A DNA stretch of 64,000 nt from Aquimarina spongiae. Its GTDB lineage: Bacteria > Bacteroidota > Bacteroidia > Flavobacteriales > Flavobacteriaceae. The notes below the pieces were generated by a model, which did not search any database, had not been told where the DNA came from, and saw only the letters and a list, made by a program, of their open reading frames with translations. A program made the translations under genes and the position numbers. Where the stretch lies: positions 528,954 to 592,953 of the forward strand of contig NZ_FQYP01000002.1 in the NCBI RefSeq assembly GCF_900141785.1, in the 5' to 3' direction. Shown piece by piece: positions 1 to 9,700 of the stretch; the stretch's first letter is position 1; each line of letters starts with the position of its first letter.

Positions 1-831
1 GCAGGGAGCTGGATTGGTGGAGGAGCAAATCAGGCAGCTATGTTAGAAATCTATCAATATAACCCCGACAAATATGGTGGGATGGTTTTGGTAGACATTG
101 TAGTTGCCAATGTTTGGATGGCTCTATTATTAATCGGAATTGGTAAAAGCGACAAAATAGATCGCTGGTTAAAAGCGGATAACACAGCCATAGAATCGCT
201 AAAGGAAAAAGTATCCACTTATGCCGATAGCATCACTAGAAATCCATCGCTTACAGATTACATTGTCATGTTAGCAATTGCTTTTACCGCAGTTGGATTA
301 TCCCATTGGGGTGCCGCAGGAATGTCAAAAATGTTATCTAATAACTTTGAAATTTTTAACGATAAAAGTTCTGCATTATCTTCTTTTACTTCCAAGTTTT
401 TCTGGATGGTAACCATTGCAACCATTATAGGAATTACCTTATCCTATACCAAAGCCAAAAAATATGAAGGTGCTGGTGCAAGTAAATTAGGAAGTATTTT
501 TATTTATATACTGGTTGCTACTATCGGAATGAAAATGGATCTGGGGATGATTTTTGAAAATCCAGGATTAATCGCCATTGGTTTGGTCTGGATGTCTATT
601 CATGCCCTATTATTGATTTTTGTTGCCAAAATAATCAAAGCTCCTTATTTCTTTTTGGCTGTAGGTAGCCAGGCTAATGTTGGTGGTGCTGCTTCTGCTC
701 CTGTAGTTGCGGCCGCTTTTCACCCTTCGTTAACTACTGTTGGGGTACTATTAGCGGTTTTTGGATATGTGGTTGGTACTTATGGTGCTATTTTATGTAC
801 GATATTAATGGAAATTGCATCCAAAGGATAA
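1..831 (+). CDS. DUF819 family integral membrane protein (5' end outside window)
   Basis: The frame is open from base 1, so the gene begins upstream of the window and the ATG at 40 is internal. Visible sequence begins with SWIGGGANQAA, a glycine-rich segment typical of DUF819 (YjcL-like) membrane proteins, and ends with a second glycine/alanine-rich segment (QANVGGAASAPVVAAAF). About seven hydrophobic helices can be counted, which fits the C-terminal two-thirds of a roughly 400-residue transporter-like protein of the inner membrane. The substrate is unknown for the family; the two conserved Gly-rich segments recall carrier re-entrant loops, which is inference. The next gene is 127 bases away and probably separate. 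Confidence 0.85.
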   Translation, partial: AGSWIGGGANQAAMLEIYQYNPDKYGGMVLVDIVVANVWMALLLIGIGKSDKIDRWLKADNTAIESLKEKVSTYADSITRNPSLTDYIVMLAIAFTAVGLSHWGAAGMSKMLSNNFEIFNDKSSALSSFTSKFFWMVTIATIIGITLSYTKAKKYEGAGASKLGSIFIYILVATIGMKMDLGMIFENPGLIAIGLVWMSIHALLLIFVAKIIKAPYFFLAVGSQANVGGAASAPVVAAAFHPSLTTVGVLLAVFGYVVGTYGAILCTILMEIASKG

Positions 832-958
832 ACCTATAAAGCACTTAAAACTACTTTTAAGAAGATAGAGGTTTGAAGACTGAAAAGGGAATATGCCCTA
901 TTTATTTCAAATAAAATCTGCATCTTTGTAACCCATTTTAATTGAATATTTCGAACGC

Positions 959-1705
959 ATGAAAAGAATTCCTTTTTTATTAATTACAGTACTATTATTA
1001 ACCTATTGCAGCTCTCCTAAAAAAGAGGGAAATGTTGTTATTTCCGGAAACATTGATGGGTTAAAAAAAGGGACATTATATCTGCAAAAGATTAAAGACA
1101 CTTTATTGGTGAATGTGGATTCGGTAGTTATTGAAGGAAACTCAGAATTTGTAATGCAGTCTAATGTAGAAGAACCGGAAATACATTATTTATATCTGGA
1201 TAAAGACGATGGTACTCAGTACAACGATCGCATTGACTTCTTTGCAGAACCAGGAGAAATAGTAATCAAAACTACACTACAAGACTTTGAAACCGATGTA
1301 AAAATAACTGGTGGAAAAAACCAGGAAAAATACCAAGAGTACAAGAAAATGTTGGAACGTTTTAATCAACGTAACCTTCGGCTAATGAAGGAAGATTTTG
1401 AGGCTACCAAACAAAAAGATGATGAGAAATTGATGGAAAACGATGTGGCCTACAAAAAGCTTTTACGTCAAAAGTATCTGTATACCATTAATTTTGCGGT
1501 TTACAACAAAAAATTAGAAGTAGCTCCATATGTTACCCTTAGCGAGATCTATGACGCTAATATCAAGTATCTGGATACAGTAGCAAAATCTCTTAGCCCA
1601 AGGGTAAAAAAATCTTTGTACGGTAAACAACTTATAGCCTATGTAGAAAAGCGAAAGAAACAGCAAGAAGAAGCTGAAAAGACAATAGATTCGCTAAATC
1701 AGTAA
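959..1705 (+). CDS. DUF4369 domain lipoprotein
   Basis: A 248-residue protein with a lipoprotein signal (hydrophobic stretch then LLTYC|SS, lipobox Cys near residue 17). Residues about 25-130 match the DUF4369 pattern (VVISGNIDGLKKGTLYLQK, then D.V.I.G), a beta-rich N-terminal domain often found in front of thioredoxin domains in Bacteroidota. No thioredoxin CxxC domain follows; the C-terminal half is a charged helical segment ending in a Lys/Glu-rich tail. It is therefore a DUF4369-only protein, anchored in the outer or inner membrane. Function is unknown. A strong hairpin follows its stop codon. Confidence 0.8.
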   Translation: MKRIPFLLITVLLLTYCSSPKKEGNVVISGNIDGLKKGTLYLQKIKDTLLVNVDSVVIEGNSEFVMQSNVEEPEIHYLYLDKDDGTQYNDRIDFFAEPGEIVIKTTLQDFETDVKITGGKNQEKYQEYKKMLERFNQRNLRLMKEDFEATKQKDDEKLMENDVAYKKLLRQKYLYTINFAVYNKKLEVAPYVTLSEIYDANIKYLDTVAKSLSPRVKKSLYGKQLIAYVEKRKKQQEEAEKTIDSLNQ

Positions 1706-1721
1706 AAAATAATACTAAAAG

Positions 1722-1755
1722 AAAAAGCTCTAAACAATGTTTAGAGCTTTTTTTT
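1722..1755. terminator. Intrinsic terminator after the DUF4369 gene, probably bidirectional
   Basis: Arms 1722-1735 and 1739-1752 (core AGCTCTAAAC/GTTTAGAGCT) pair over 14 bases around a three-base loop and run into a T-tract on the plus strand. The A-tract on the other side would also serve the minus-strand tRNA gene that ends just to the right. Confidence 0.85.
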
Positions 1756-1759
1756 ATTG

Positions 1760-1833
1760 AGCCGATAGAGGGACTCGAACCCACGACCTGCTGATTACAA
1801 ATCAGCTGCTCTAGCCAGCTGAGCTATATCGGC
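1760..1833 (-). tRNA. tRNA-Thr (anticodon TGT)
   Basis: Read on the minus strand the sequence folds as a cloverleaf: acceptor stem GCCGATA/TATCGGC, D arm with AGCTGG, anticodon stem GCTGA/TCAGC with loop TTTGTAA (anticodon TGT, decoding ACA and other Thr codons), and T arm containing GGTTCGAGTCC. Discriminator base is T. CCA is not encoded. There is no other tRNA in the window. Confidence 0.95.
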
Positions 1834-1891
1834 AAAAGCGGTTGCAAATATAATTGCTCTAATGATATTTGCAAATACTTTTTCAAAAAAA

Positions 1892-2158
1892 TTATAATGA
1901 ATTTACTTTATCCAATAATCCTTTTGCTGTTTTTTCTAAGTCTTCTCGAATCGCTTTAAAATGCTTTGAAGCATTCTCTACTTTTTTATCATTCATTCTC
2001 TCTATAAAACCGTCAAAAGAAGCAATTGCTTCATCAATAATAGCTTCTCCTGCCTTATTATCCTTTCCCGGGTTTTCTAATTCCCAAGCGTATACTTCCT
2101 CAATAATATCTCCTAATACGTAATTGATATCTTTTTTGAGATCTCTCTTATTTGCCAT
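1892..2158 (-). CDS. Conserved hypothetical 88-residue helical protein
   Basis: An 88-residue, strongly charged protein predicted to be almost wholly helical (KRDLKKDINYVLGDIIEEV, then paired Asp/Glu/Lys helices). It has no signal peptide, membrane segment or known motif. It follows the peroxiredoxin gene by 39 bases on the same strand and may be the last gene of the idi group. I do not recognise a named family, although the compact soluble composition and good start argue that it is real rather than a shadow. The opposite-strand ORF over the same bases is a shadow. Confidence 0.7.
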   Translation of the reverse strand: MANKRDLKKDINYVLGDIIEEVYAWELENPGKDNKAGEAIIDEAIASFDGFIERMNDKKVENASKHFKAIREDLEKTAKGLLDKVNSL

Positions 2159-2197
2159 AATTATATCTGTTTTATGATGTAAAATTACGATTTTCGA

Positions 2198-2659
2198 TCA
2201 AACCGTAGTCAATTCTTTTACTTTATCCATTGCTTTCCCCAAGTGTTTTGAGGCATTCATACTATTAAATTTTAAACGTACCACACCGTCTTTATCGATC
2301 ACGAAAGTCTCTCTACCTGGTAACAACCCGAGTAATTCGGACTTGACTCCAAATAACTTTCTTAGTTTTCCATTGGTATCTGATAAAAAAGTGAATGGTA
2401 GACGGTATTTGTTTTTGAATTTGGTATGAGAAGAAACACTATCTGAACTTATTCCGATTACCTCGGCTCCCATACTTCTAAAATCTTCGTAACTATCCCT
2501 AAAAGCACAAGCTTCTTTGGTGCAACCTGGCGTGAAATTTTTGGGATAAAAAAAGAACACTACAGGTTTTTCTCCAATCAAATCAGCACTGTTTACTAGC
2601 TCTCCTGAATCGTCTTTTGCTGTAAACGCCGGTATTTTATCTCCTATTTGTAACGCCAT
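2198..2659 (-). CDS. bcp: Peroxiredoxin, BCP/PrxQ type (thiol peroxidase)
   Basis: A 153-residue AhpC/TSA-fold peroxiredoxin that reduces peroxides with thioredoxin as the usual electron donor. The active site FTPGCTKEACAFRD carries the peroxidatic Cys46 and, five residues later, Cys51, the spacing of atypical two-Cys BCP/PrxQ enzymes. The VVFFFYPK strand before it and the ETFVIDKDG strand near the C-terminus are family features. Length is normal. It starts one base after the pterin-synthase-like gene stops, so the two are probably co-transcribed from the idi promoter. Confidence 0.93.
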   Translation of the reverse strand: MALQIGDKIPAFTAKDDSGELVNSADLIGEKPVVFFFYPKNFTPGCTKEACAFRDSYEDFRSMGAEVIGISSDSVSSHTKFKNKYRLPFTFLSDTNGKLRKLFGVKSELLGLLPGRETFVIDKDGVVRLKFNSMNASKHLGKAMDKVKELTTV

Positions 2660-2660
2660 G

Positions 2661-3071
2661 TTATTGTCCTGTATAAATCACAAAATTACGAGGAGTTTCA
2701 TATAATGTTATTTCCAAATCAAACTTCTCATCTATTTTTTTGCGTAGTCGATTCCAAATAACAACTGCAATATTCTCTACTGTAGGGTTTAACGAAGCAA
2801 ATTCTTCCACCTCTTCATTCAAGTTTTTATGATCCATATAATCCTCAACCTCAGATTTAATATAATCCTTTAAAATTTTAAGATCGATGAGATATCCCGT
2901 TTCCGGATCAATTTCTCCAATAACTCCAACCACTAGCTCATAGTTATGACCATGGTATCTTGGATTATTACACTTTCCAAATACCACCTGGTTTTTTTCA
3001 GCGCTCCAATCCTTACGATATAGCCTATGTGCTGCATTAAAATGAGCTTTTCTGCATGCTTTAATTCTCAT
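2661..3071 (-). CDS. 6-pyruvoyl-tetrahydropterin synthase / 6-carboxytetrahydropterin synthase family (QueD-like)
   Basis: A 136-residue T-fold enzyme acting on dihydroneopterin triphosphate. The zinc ligands are visible as His15 (FNAAHRL) and His40/His42 (YHGHNYEL). The catalytic Cys34 lies in CNNPRYHGH, that is Cys followed by five residues before HGH. That spacing is the pattern of true PTPS enzymes, whereas bacterial QueD usually has three residues between Cys and HGH. The product could be pyruvoyl- or carboxy-tetrahydropterin; queuosine genes are not nearby to decide. The C-terminal Glu (LYETPRN) matches the substrate anchor. It overlaps the idi stop by four bases, indicating translational coupling. 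Confidence 0.88.
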   Translation of the reverse strand: MRIKACRKAHFNAAHRLYRKDWSAEKNQVVFGKCNNPRYHGHNYELVVGVIGEIDPETGYLIDLKILKDYIKSEVEDYMDHKNLNEEVEEFASLNPTVENIAVVIWNRLRKKIDEKFDLEITLYETPRNFVIYTGQ

Positions 3072-3589
3072 AATGTAATATGCGAATAAAATTTATCAAA
3101 TATAATCTTAAACCACTCTGTATAAGTTTCAGGGCGCATCATAATGTCATTTTTGACATCCTCTACTGGCATCCATTTCCAATCTGCAACTTCTTCTGGG
3201 TTAATAACAGGATCCTTTTCGTATTCGCCTATAAGTACGTGATCGTACTCATGCTCTGTCAATCCATTATCAAAGGGAGCTTTATAGATAAAAGATACAG
3301 AGTCACGTAGTGGAGTGACAAACCCCATTTCCTCTTGTAATCTTCGGGTGCCTGCGTCTATATTTGTTTCTCCTTCTCTTTGATGACTACAACATGTATT
3401 GGTCCATAATCCTGGAGAGTGGTATTTATGATGAGCTCTTTGCTGAAGCATCAATTCGTTTTTGCTGTTTAGAACAAATACCGAAAAGGCTCTATGAAGT
3501 AATGCTTTTTCATGCGCCTCTAGCTTAGGCATCAATCCAATTTGCTCATCATTTTCGTTGACCAAAATGACTTTTTCTTCTTCTTTCAT
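3068..3589 (-). CDS. idi: Isopentenyl-diphosphate delta-isomerase, type 1
   Basis: A 173-residue Nudix-fold enzyme that interconverts IPP and DMAPP for isoprenoid synthesis in the cytoplasm. Family landmarks are visible: LLHRAFSVFVLN, the catalytic-Cys segment WTNTCCSH (Cys66/67), the Nudix-like stretch RRLQEEMGF, and EHEYDHVLIGEY with the catalytic glutamates. The length fits bacterial type 1 enzymes. It is the first gene of an apparent operon with the pterin synthase and the peroxiredoxin (four-base overlap, then a one-base gap). The 3080 plus-strand ORF is a shadow. Confidence 0.95.
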   Translation of the reverse strand: MKEEEKVILVNENDEQIGLMPKLEAHEKALLHRAFSVFVLNSKNELMLQQRAHHKYHSPGLWTNTCCSHQREGETNIDAGTRRLQEEMGFVTPLRDSVSFIYKAPFDNGLTEHEYDHVLIGEYEKDPVINPEEVADWKWMPVEDVKNDIMMRPETYTEWFKIIFDKFYSHITL

Positions 3590-3606
3590 TAATTTTTTTG
3601 TTGTGT

Positions 3607-3614
3607 CAAAATTA
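3607..3614 (-). promoter_or_regulatory. Candidate -7 element for the idi operon
   Basis: On the minus strand this reads TAATTTTG, a match to the Bacteroidota -7 element TAnnTTTG, 17 bases before the idi start codon. No clear TTTG -33 element sits about 20 bases upstream, so the call is tentative. Confidence 0.35.
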
Positions 3615-3756
3615 CAAAATCATAGTAGTATTCGTTTTACTAATTAGCAGGTTTTTAACGCTGAATCACTTTCCAACCTCAAAATGAACTTATTAGCAAA
3701 AAATGCTCTACTATTATGAACGTTATTCTTTCAATATAGTACAATTAACTTAAAAC

Positions 3757-3788
3757 AAAAAAGCACCTTAATGAATAAGGTGCCTTTT
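3757..3788 (-). terminator. Intrinsic terminator after the PorE-like gene
   Basis: Arms 3763-3770 (GCACCTTA) and 3776-3783 (TAAGGTGC) form a perfect eight-base stem with a five-base loop. On the minus strand it is followed by six T residues, and it lies 25 bases past the stop of the OmpA-family gene. Confidence 0.85.
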
Positions 3789-3812
3789 GTAACTCTTTTG
3801 GGGTTATCGTTT

Positions 3813-5768
3813 TTATTTCAAAATAATAAACTCACTTCTTCTGTTGAGTTGATATTGATCTTTGGTACAGTTGCTATCATTACCGCAATCGTTAACCGGT
3901 TCGGTTTCTCCATATCCTTTGCCACTCAAACGATCTGAAGAAATACCTTTGCTGATCATATAATCAACTGTAGATTTAGCTCTCTTCTCGGATAAGTACA
4001 AGTTGTAATCATCATTACCATGACTATCCGTATGTGAGCGTACCTCTATCTTCATTTGTGGATATTGAGCCATCACCTCTATCACTTTGGCTAATTCTAT
4101 CTTAGCATCTTCTCTAATGTATGATTGGTCAAAATCAAAATAGATCGGTTTTAAGGATAATACTTTAGCCAGATCATCCCCAACTCCTGCTGATTTGATC
4201 TTCTTCTCCATTGCTAAAGGAACATCAAGGGTCTGTTTGGTGTCTGGGGTAGTAACCAACTTTTCTGTAGTGGTGTATTCCTCTTTCTCGGCTCTTACAA
4301 AGTATTTGGTGCTGCATTCCAACTCGTCGGTAGTGTACTTCCCGTCTTCTCCTACTTCTATACTTTCGATCAAGTTGTTGGCACTATCGTAAACCGATAC
4401 CTTTACTCCTGTAAGTGGCTCGTTGGTATCTTTGTCTGTGACTAATCCTGCTATAACAATCTTACAAAACTTACGCAGGTCTTCTAACTGTAAAAAGCTG
4501 TAGATATCATCACTACCTATCCCTCCTGATCGGTTGGAAGAAAAATAACCTCGCTTGGATTCATCATCTACGATAAAAGCAAAATCATCCTTGGGGCTAT
4601 TGACCGGCTTACCGATATTAACCACCAAAGCTTCTTCTTCAGTCTGTGGGTTTAAACGAGTTACAAAAACATCTAACCCTCCTAAACCTAAATGTCCATT
4701 TGATGCAAAATAAAGATCATTATTCTTACTGATAAATGGAAAGGTCTCCTTTCCTTCGGTATTGATAGTATCTCCTAAGTTCTTCGGCTCTCCAAAACTA
4801 CCATCTCCATTAATAGCTACACTATAGATATCAGACAATCCTTTACCTCCTGGCATATCGGATGAAAAATACAAGGTCTGCTCATCTATACTCAAAGCCG
4901 GGTGGGCTGTAGAGTATTCATCACTATTAAAGGATAAACTCTGTGGAGTAGTCCATCCTCCCTGACTATTCTTATACGATCGGTAGATCTTTAACTTATT
5001 GGTTCCTTTCTTGTCCTTACCGTACTTACGTTTTACGTAGTTGTTTCTGGTAAAATATACTGTACTCCCATCTTTGGTAAAGATCGGGGTAGACTCATGA
5101 AACTCTGAGTTGATTGTACCGTTAAACTTCTTGATCTCGGATAACTCTCCATTGGTAGGATCATATTCGGCCTGAAACAAATCCAAAAAGGCCTCATTAT
5201 TCCATTGATGTACTGTCTTTTTAAATATTAAGGTATCTCTGGAGGAAGCAAAAACTACAAAACGATCATAAAAGGCAGTACCAAAATCCGTAAACGAAGA
5301 ATTGATAGAAGAGTTCTCTATCTCGAATCTACCCGATTGAAAATCGATCCTTTCTAAGTAATTAGGTTGATCCCCAAATAGTTTAACCCGATTATCATCA
5401 TTAGCCAGTTCGGTAAACTTCTTCATATACACATCGGCCTGATCATATTGCTCGGCAGCCTTTAAGGTCTGAGCATATCGAAAATAATACTCCGCCTCTG
5501 CCTCACTACTGTAATCATCAATTAGCTCCTTATACCATTTCTGTGCCTCTGCATATTCACTGTTGAAATAATAACTATTGGCCAACTTCTTTAACAAATC
5601 GGCATCCTTATAGCCTTTCTTTATGATCTTTAGATAGGTCTCTTGGGCATCGATATACTCATATCGATCATATTGACCCTGGGCCTTGGCTAGTTTCTTC
5701 TCTTGACCAAAAGAAACCGATAGCATAACTAAGGAAACTAAAACAACTGAAAGTAAATCTCTCTTCAT
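3813..5768 (-). CDS. PorE-like OmpA family protein (TPR, PD40/WD40-like, carboxypeptidase-regulatory-like, OmpA domains)
   Basis: A 651-residue secreted or periplasmic protein. Order of parts: signal peptide (residues 1-21), TPR-like helices (about 25-130), PD40/WD40-like beta-propeller repeats with motifs such as DIYSV and GGLDVFV (about 170-420), a carboxypeptidase-regulatory-like Ig fold (about 440-515), and a C-terminal OmpA peptidoglycan-binding domain (YFDFDQSYIREDAKIEL, RSHTDSHGNDDYN; about 540-651). This is the architecture of PorE, which links the T9SS outer-membrane complex to peptidoglycan. It is the third gene after the adhesin and SprF genes, with a 29-base gap, so I infer an anchor or accessory for that adhesin rather than the core PorE. 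Confidence 0.88.
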   Translation of the reverse strand: MKRDLLSVVLVSLVMLSVSFGQEKKLAKAQGQYDRYEYIDAQETYLKIIKKGYKDADLLKKLANSYYFNSEYAEAQKWYKELIDDYSSEAEAEYYFRYAQTLKAAEQYDQADVYMKKFTELANDDNRVKLFGDQPNYLERIDFQSGRFEIENSSINSSFTDFGTAFYDRFVVFASSRDTLIFKKTVHQWNNEAFLDLFQAEYDPTNGELSEIKKFNGTINSEFHESTPIFTKDGSTVYFTRNNYVKRKYGKDKKGTNKLKIYRSYKNSQGGWTTPQSLSFNSDEYSTAHPALSIDEQTLYFSSDMPGGKGLSDIYSVAINGDGSFGEPKNLGDTINTEGKETFPFISKNNDLYFASNGHLGLGGLDVFVTRLNPQTEEEALVVNIGKPVNSPKDDFAFIVDDESKRGYFSSNRSGGIGSDDIYSFLQLEDLRKFCKIVIAGLVTDKDTNEPLTGVKVSVYDSANNLIESIEVGEDGKYTTDELECSTKYFVRAEKEEYTTTEKLVTTPDTKQTLDVPLAMEKKIKSAGVGDDLAKVLSLKPIYFDFDQSYIREDAKIELAKVIEVMAQYPQMKIEVRSHTDSHGNDDYNLYLSEKRAKSTVDYMISKGISSDRLSGKGYGETEPVNDCGNDSNCTKDQYQLNRRSEFIILK

Positions 5769-5797
5769 ATCAATGGTTAGGTTAAATATCTCTACTA

Positions 5798-6751
5798 TTA
5801 AAAGAATCTTGGAGTCAGCATTCTATTGTATTTCTTAAATAACTCAAAGCGTAACATCACCTCATAACTCCCATCATTAAACTGCGATTGCCCCAACTCT
5901 GTGGTCTCTCTATCATAGGCAAAACCAATCATCATCGAATCCGAAATCTGGAAAGCAACTTGACCTGTTACCGCTGCACTCCATCGATAAGCAACTCCCA
6001 AAGTTAATCGCTCATATAACAAAAAGTTTGCGGAAACATCAACCTGTAACGGTGCTCCAAAAACCAATTTACTCAATAATGCTGGTTTAAACTTGAGGTC
6101 ATCTGTAATATTAAAAACATGACCTGCTATCAAATAGTAATTGATTCGTTCCTCGGCCAAAAAACTAACCGCCTCACTTGAACTACTCGTGGTACTCTCA
6201 TCAAAATGATCTGTCTCTAACAAATTAGGAGCACTAAGTCCCAAATAAAACTTATCGGTGTGATAATACACTCCAATTCCTACCTGAGGACTAAATTTAT
6301 TATCAATATTGTTCTCAAACAAGGCATCATTTTGATTGAACTGAGTCAATTCCTGAAAATCAACATTCAACAAATGAGCACCTCCTTTCAATCCAAAACT
6401 CAGCTTTCCATACTCAGAAGTTGGAATCGTATATGAAAAATCAACTCCTATAAAAGTCTCATCGGTAGGACCGATCTCATCATTGACAATAGAGAGTCCC
6501 AATCCCAAACGTTCTGAATCTCCAATAGGAGTATTCAAGGTTAAGGTTTGAGTACGGGGAGCTCCATCCAAACCAACCCACTGGCTGCGGTGAAGACCCA
6601 TAATACTCAAAACGCCTCGACTACCTGCATAAGCCGGATTTACACTAATCGTATTGTACATATACTGCGTATACTGTGCATCCTGCTGCCCTTGAACTTG
6701 TTCAATAAAAATTGTCAAAAAGAGTACAGCTAAAGTTAGTATTTTTTTCAT
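5798..6751 (-). CDS. PorP/SprF family T9SS-associated outer-membrane protein
   Basis: About 317 residues: signal peptide, then QDAQYTQYMYNTISVNPAYAGSRG, the hallmark N-terminus of the PorP/SprF family, followed by alternating beta strands ending in Phe (LRFELFKKYNRMLTPRFF), as in outer-membrane barrels. In Flavobacterium johnsoniae SprF is needed to deliver the adhesin SprB encoded beside it; here a giant type-B T9SS protein lies 43 bases upstream, so the pair is equivalent. I chose the second Met (KKILTLAVLFL follows) because it gives a standard signal peptide; the Met two codons earlier is possible. Confidence 0.92.
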   Translation of the reverse strand: MKKILTLAVLFLTIFIEQVQGQQDAQYTQYMYNTISVNPAYAGSRGVLSIMGLHRSQWVGLDGAPRTQTLTLNTPIGDSERLGLGLSIVNDEIGPTDETFIGVDFSYTIPTSEYGKLSFGLKGGAHLLNVDFQELTQFNQNDALFENNIDNKFSPQVGIGVYYHTDKFYLGLSAPNLLETDHFDESTTSSSSEAVSFLAEERINYYLIAGHVFNITDDLKFKPALLSKLVFGAPLQVDVSANFLLYERLTLGVAYRWSAAVTGQVAFQISDSMMIGFAYDRETTELGQSQFNDGSYEVMLRFELFKKYNRMLTPRFF

Positions 6752-6794
6752 ACACATATTCTATTTTTCGATTATAGGGCTGTGATTTTATTGA

Positions 6795-9700
6795 TTATCT
6801 ATTAATATATAAATATCCTGCTCTGCTTTTTTGTTCTCCAGTTTCTAGAACATATTCTAACACATAAAAATAGGTTCCTACTGGTAACTGATCATTTTCT
6901 TTCACCGTTATTCCTGAAGAAGCCATACCTCTAAAGAAATTATCATTTCTACCATAGTTATCCGATTCAAACACTTTTCCTCCCCAACGATTAAAGATTT
7001 CTACTCTGTTTTGCAAACCTTGAATCCCTTGGATAATAAATACGTCATTAAGTCCGTCTCCATTGGGCGACACTCCTGTAAATACCGTGATGCCATCTTC
7101 ACCTTCAGGAACCGTATTATCATTTGGTTGTAAATAATCCGGAGTACCATTTCCATCAGTATCTACAGCATCTTCAGGGTCTCCATCTCCATTCAGATCT
7201 GGATCTTCATCCTGGGTTAACAAACCATCTCCATCGTCATCATTATCCAAATAATCAGGAGTATTATCACAATTGTTATCGATCTCACAATCGGTATCCA
7301 TGAGCTCTCCTGTATTCGGATTTCCATCACCATCTGCATTTACTCCTTCAAACTGTGTAAATACCCCATCTCCATCATCATCTACATCTATAAAATCGGG
7401 AACGCCATCTCCGTCTGTATCTTCATTTAGCGGATTATTATCATTATCGTAATCTTCAAAAACAGTATAGATTCCATCCCCATCATCATCGATATCCAAA
7501 TAATCGTAAATACCATCCAAATCTGTATCCTGAGTTTCTCCGGTATCTGGATTACCATCTCCATCTGGATTAGGATTCTCATCAATAGTTGCCACGTTAT
7601 CTCCATCATCATCGATATCCTGGAAATCATCAGTGGTATCATTATCTGTATCCTGAAGTGTATAGTTTACCAATCCCGAATCCGGATCATCCTGCACCAC
7701 ATCTGGAACACCATCGTTTCCAAAAGGTCCTTCTAATCTTCCGTCTCCATCCATATCAATTTGTCCATGACCAGCTTCAGCTACATCATTTACACCATCC
7801 CCATCAGCATCAATATCCACTCGGTCTACCAAACCATCATTATCAGTATCCAAAGTGGGATCTCCATTTTGCTCTTCAATATCCGTAATTCCGTCATTGT
7901 CGTCATCCATATCTACCGCATCAGGCACGTCATCCCCATCACTATCAATAATGATACGAAGTACGTTTGTGATTTCTGTACAAACTACCCCATTAAGTGT
8001 ACTGGTATCTATCCTTCTAAACCATGAATCTGCTGTTAATACAGGACTGTCGTATATTGCACTTGTTGCACCAGGGATATCTGTAAAAGGACCAGTAGCA
8101 CTAATGGTACTTACTTGCCATTGATGAGTTAATACACCATCTGCAATCGTAGGGGTTGTCTCGGTAAATGCCGCAGGATCACCTCCAGCAATAACACTTT
8201 GATCCGCTGCTATTACACCTGCAACGATGGTATTAATTTGAACTTCTATGACATTGGTTTCTACACTACATGCTACGGTGTTAAGTGTGGATGTATCTAC
8301 TCTTTGAAACCAGGTATCTTCAGTCAAAGCCGGGCTGTCATAAGTAACTCCCGTAGCTCCAGCAATATCTGTAAAAGGTCCGGTTGGTCCTGCTGTACTG
8401 CTTTGCCATTGATACGTAATACTCCCATCTGCTACAGCACCACTAGTCTCCGTAAATGCAACCGGATCTCCACCTACGCAAAAGGTTTGATCAGCAGCAA
8501 TAGTGCCGGCTGTGATATTATTAATAGTAATCGCAATTACGTTAGTCTCTCCCACACAAGGCACTCCATTTAGGGTATTAGTATCCACTCGTCTAAACCA
8601 AGTGTCTTGCGTCAATGCAGGACTATCGTAAGTATTGCTTGTCGCTCCTGCAATGTCTGTAAAACCAGTAGTAGCATTGGTTGTACTGCTCTGCCACTGA
8701 AAGGTCAAGGTTCCATCTGCTACGGTAGCTGCAGTTTCGGTAAAAGTAACTGGATCATCTCCTTCGCAAAGGGTTTGATCTCCTGCGATCGTCCCTATTG
8801 TAAAATTATTTACCGTAACAGCAATTACATTGGTAATAGCCGTACAACTTACTGTATTTAGAAGCGAAGTATCCACCCTTCGGAACCAGGTATCTTGAGT
8901 CAACACCGGGCTATCATACAATGGATTGATTGCTCCAGCAATATTGGTAAATGGCCCTGTCACACCTACGGTACTGCTTTGCCATTGATAAGTAATACTC
9001 CCATCAGCTACTGTCCCAGTAGTTTCCATAAATGCTACTGGATCATCTCCTTCACAAAGTGTTTGATCGGCTGCAATAACACCAGCTGTGATATCATTCA
9101 CAGTAACTGCTATTACATTGGTTTCTACAGCACAAGAAACACCATTTAATGTATTCGTATCTATTCGTTTGAACCAGGTGTCTTGAGTTAAAGCAGGACT
9201 ATCGAATGTGTTACTATTTGCTCCCACAATATTCATAAAACCAGTGGTAGCATTTGTAGTACTACTCTGCCATTGGTAACTTATTGCTCCAAAATCAATG
9301 CTCGCTGCTGTAGTTTCAGTAAAAGCTACAGGATCATCTCCTTCGCAAATGGTCTGGTCTGCTGCAATTACTCCTGCGTTAATCTGACAATTATCTCTAA
9401 AAGAAAGATCACTTGTTAATACTACGGGCGTTGGTGCCGCATCATTATCAAAATCTCCGTATACGGTTTGCAAATCCGCTACCGTTCCTGCTGTTACAGC
9501 ATCATTTACATCCCAAACGACACTATTATCTACGGTGTCAAAAAGATCATCAATCCCGTCACCGTCTGCATCGGCAAAGACAACAATACTATTATCTGTA
9601 TCTCCATTTTCAACAATATCCAGAACGGTATCATTATCACTATCAGTATCCCAATAATCAGGTGTGGTATCTGAGGGATTATCCGAGTTTACAGGAGTTA

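Noticed and set aside
8199..9149. Several plus-strand ORFs, spaced 288 bases, opposite the adhesin
   Set aside because: They are shadows of the Ig repeats: the same spacing and Cys/Ser-rich, low-complexity text repeat with the units on the other strand.
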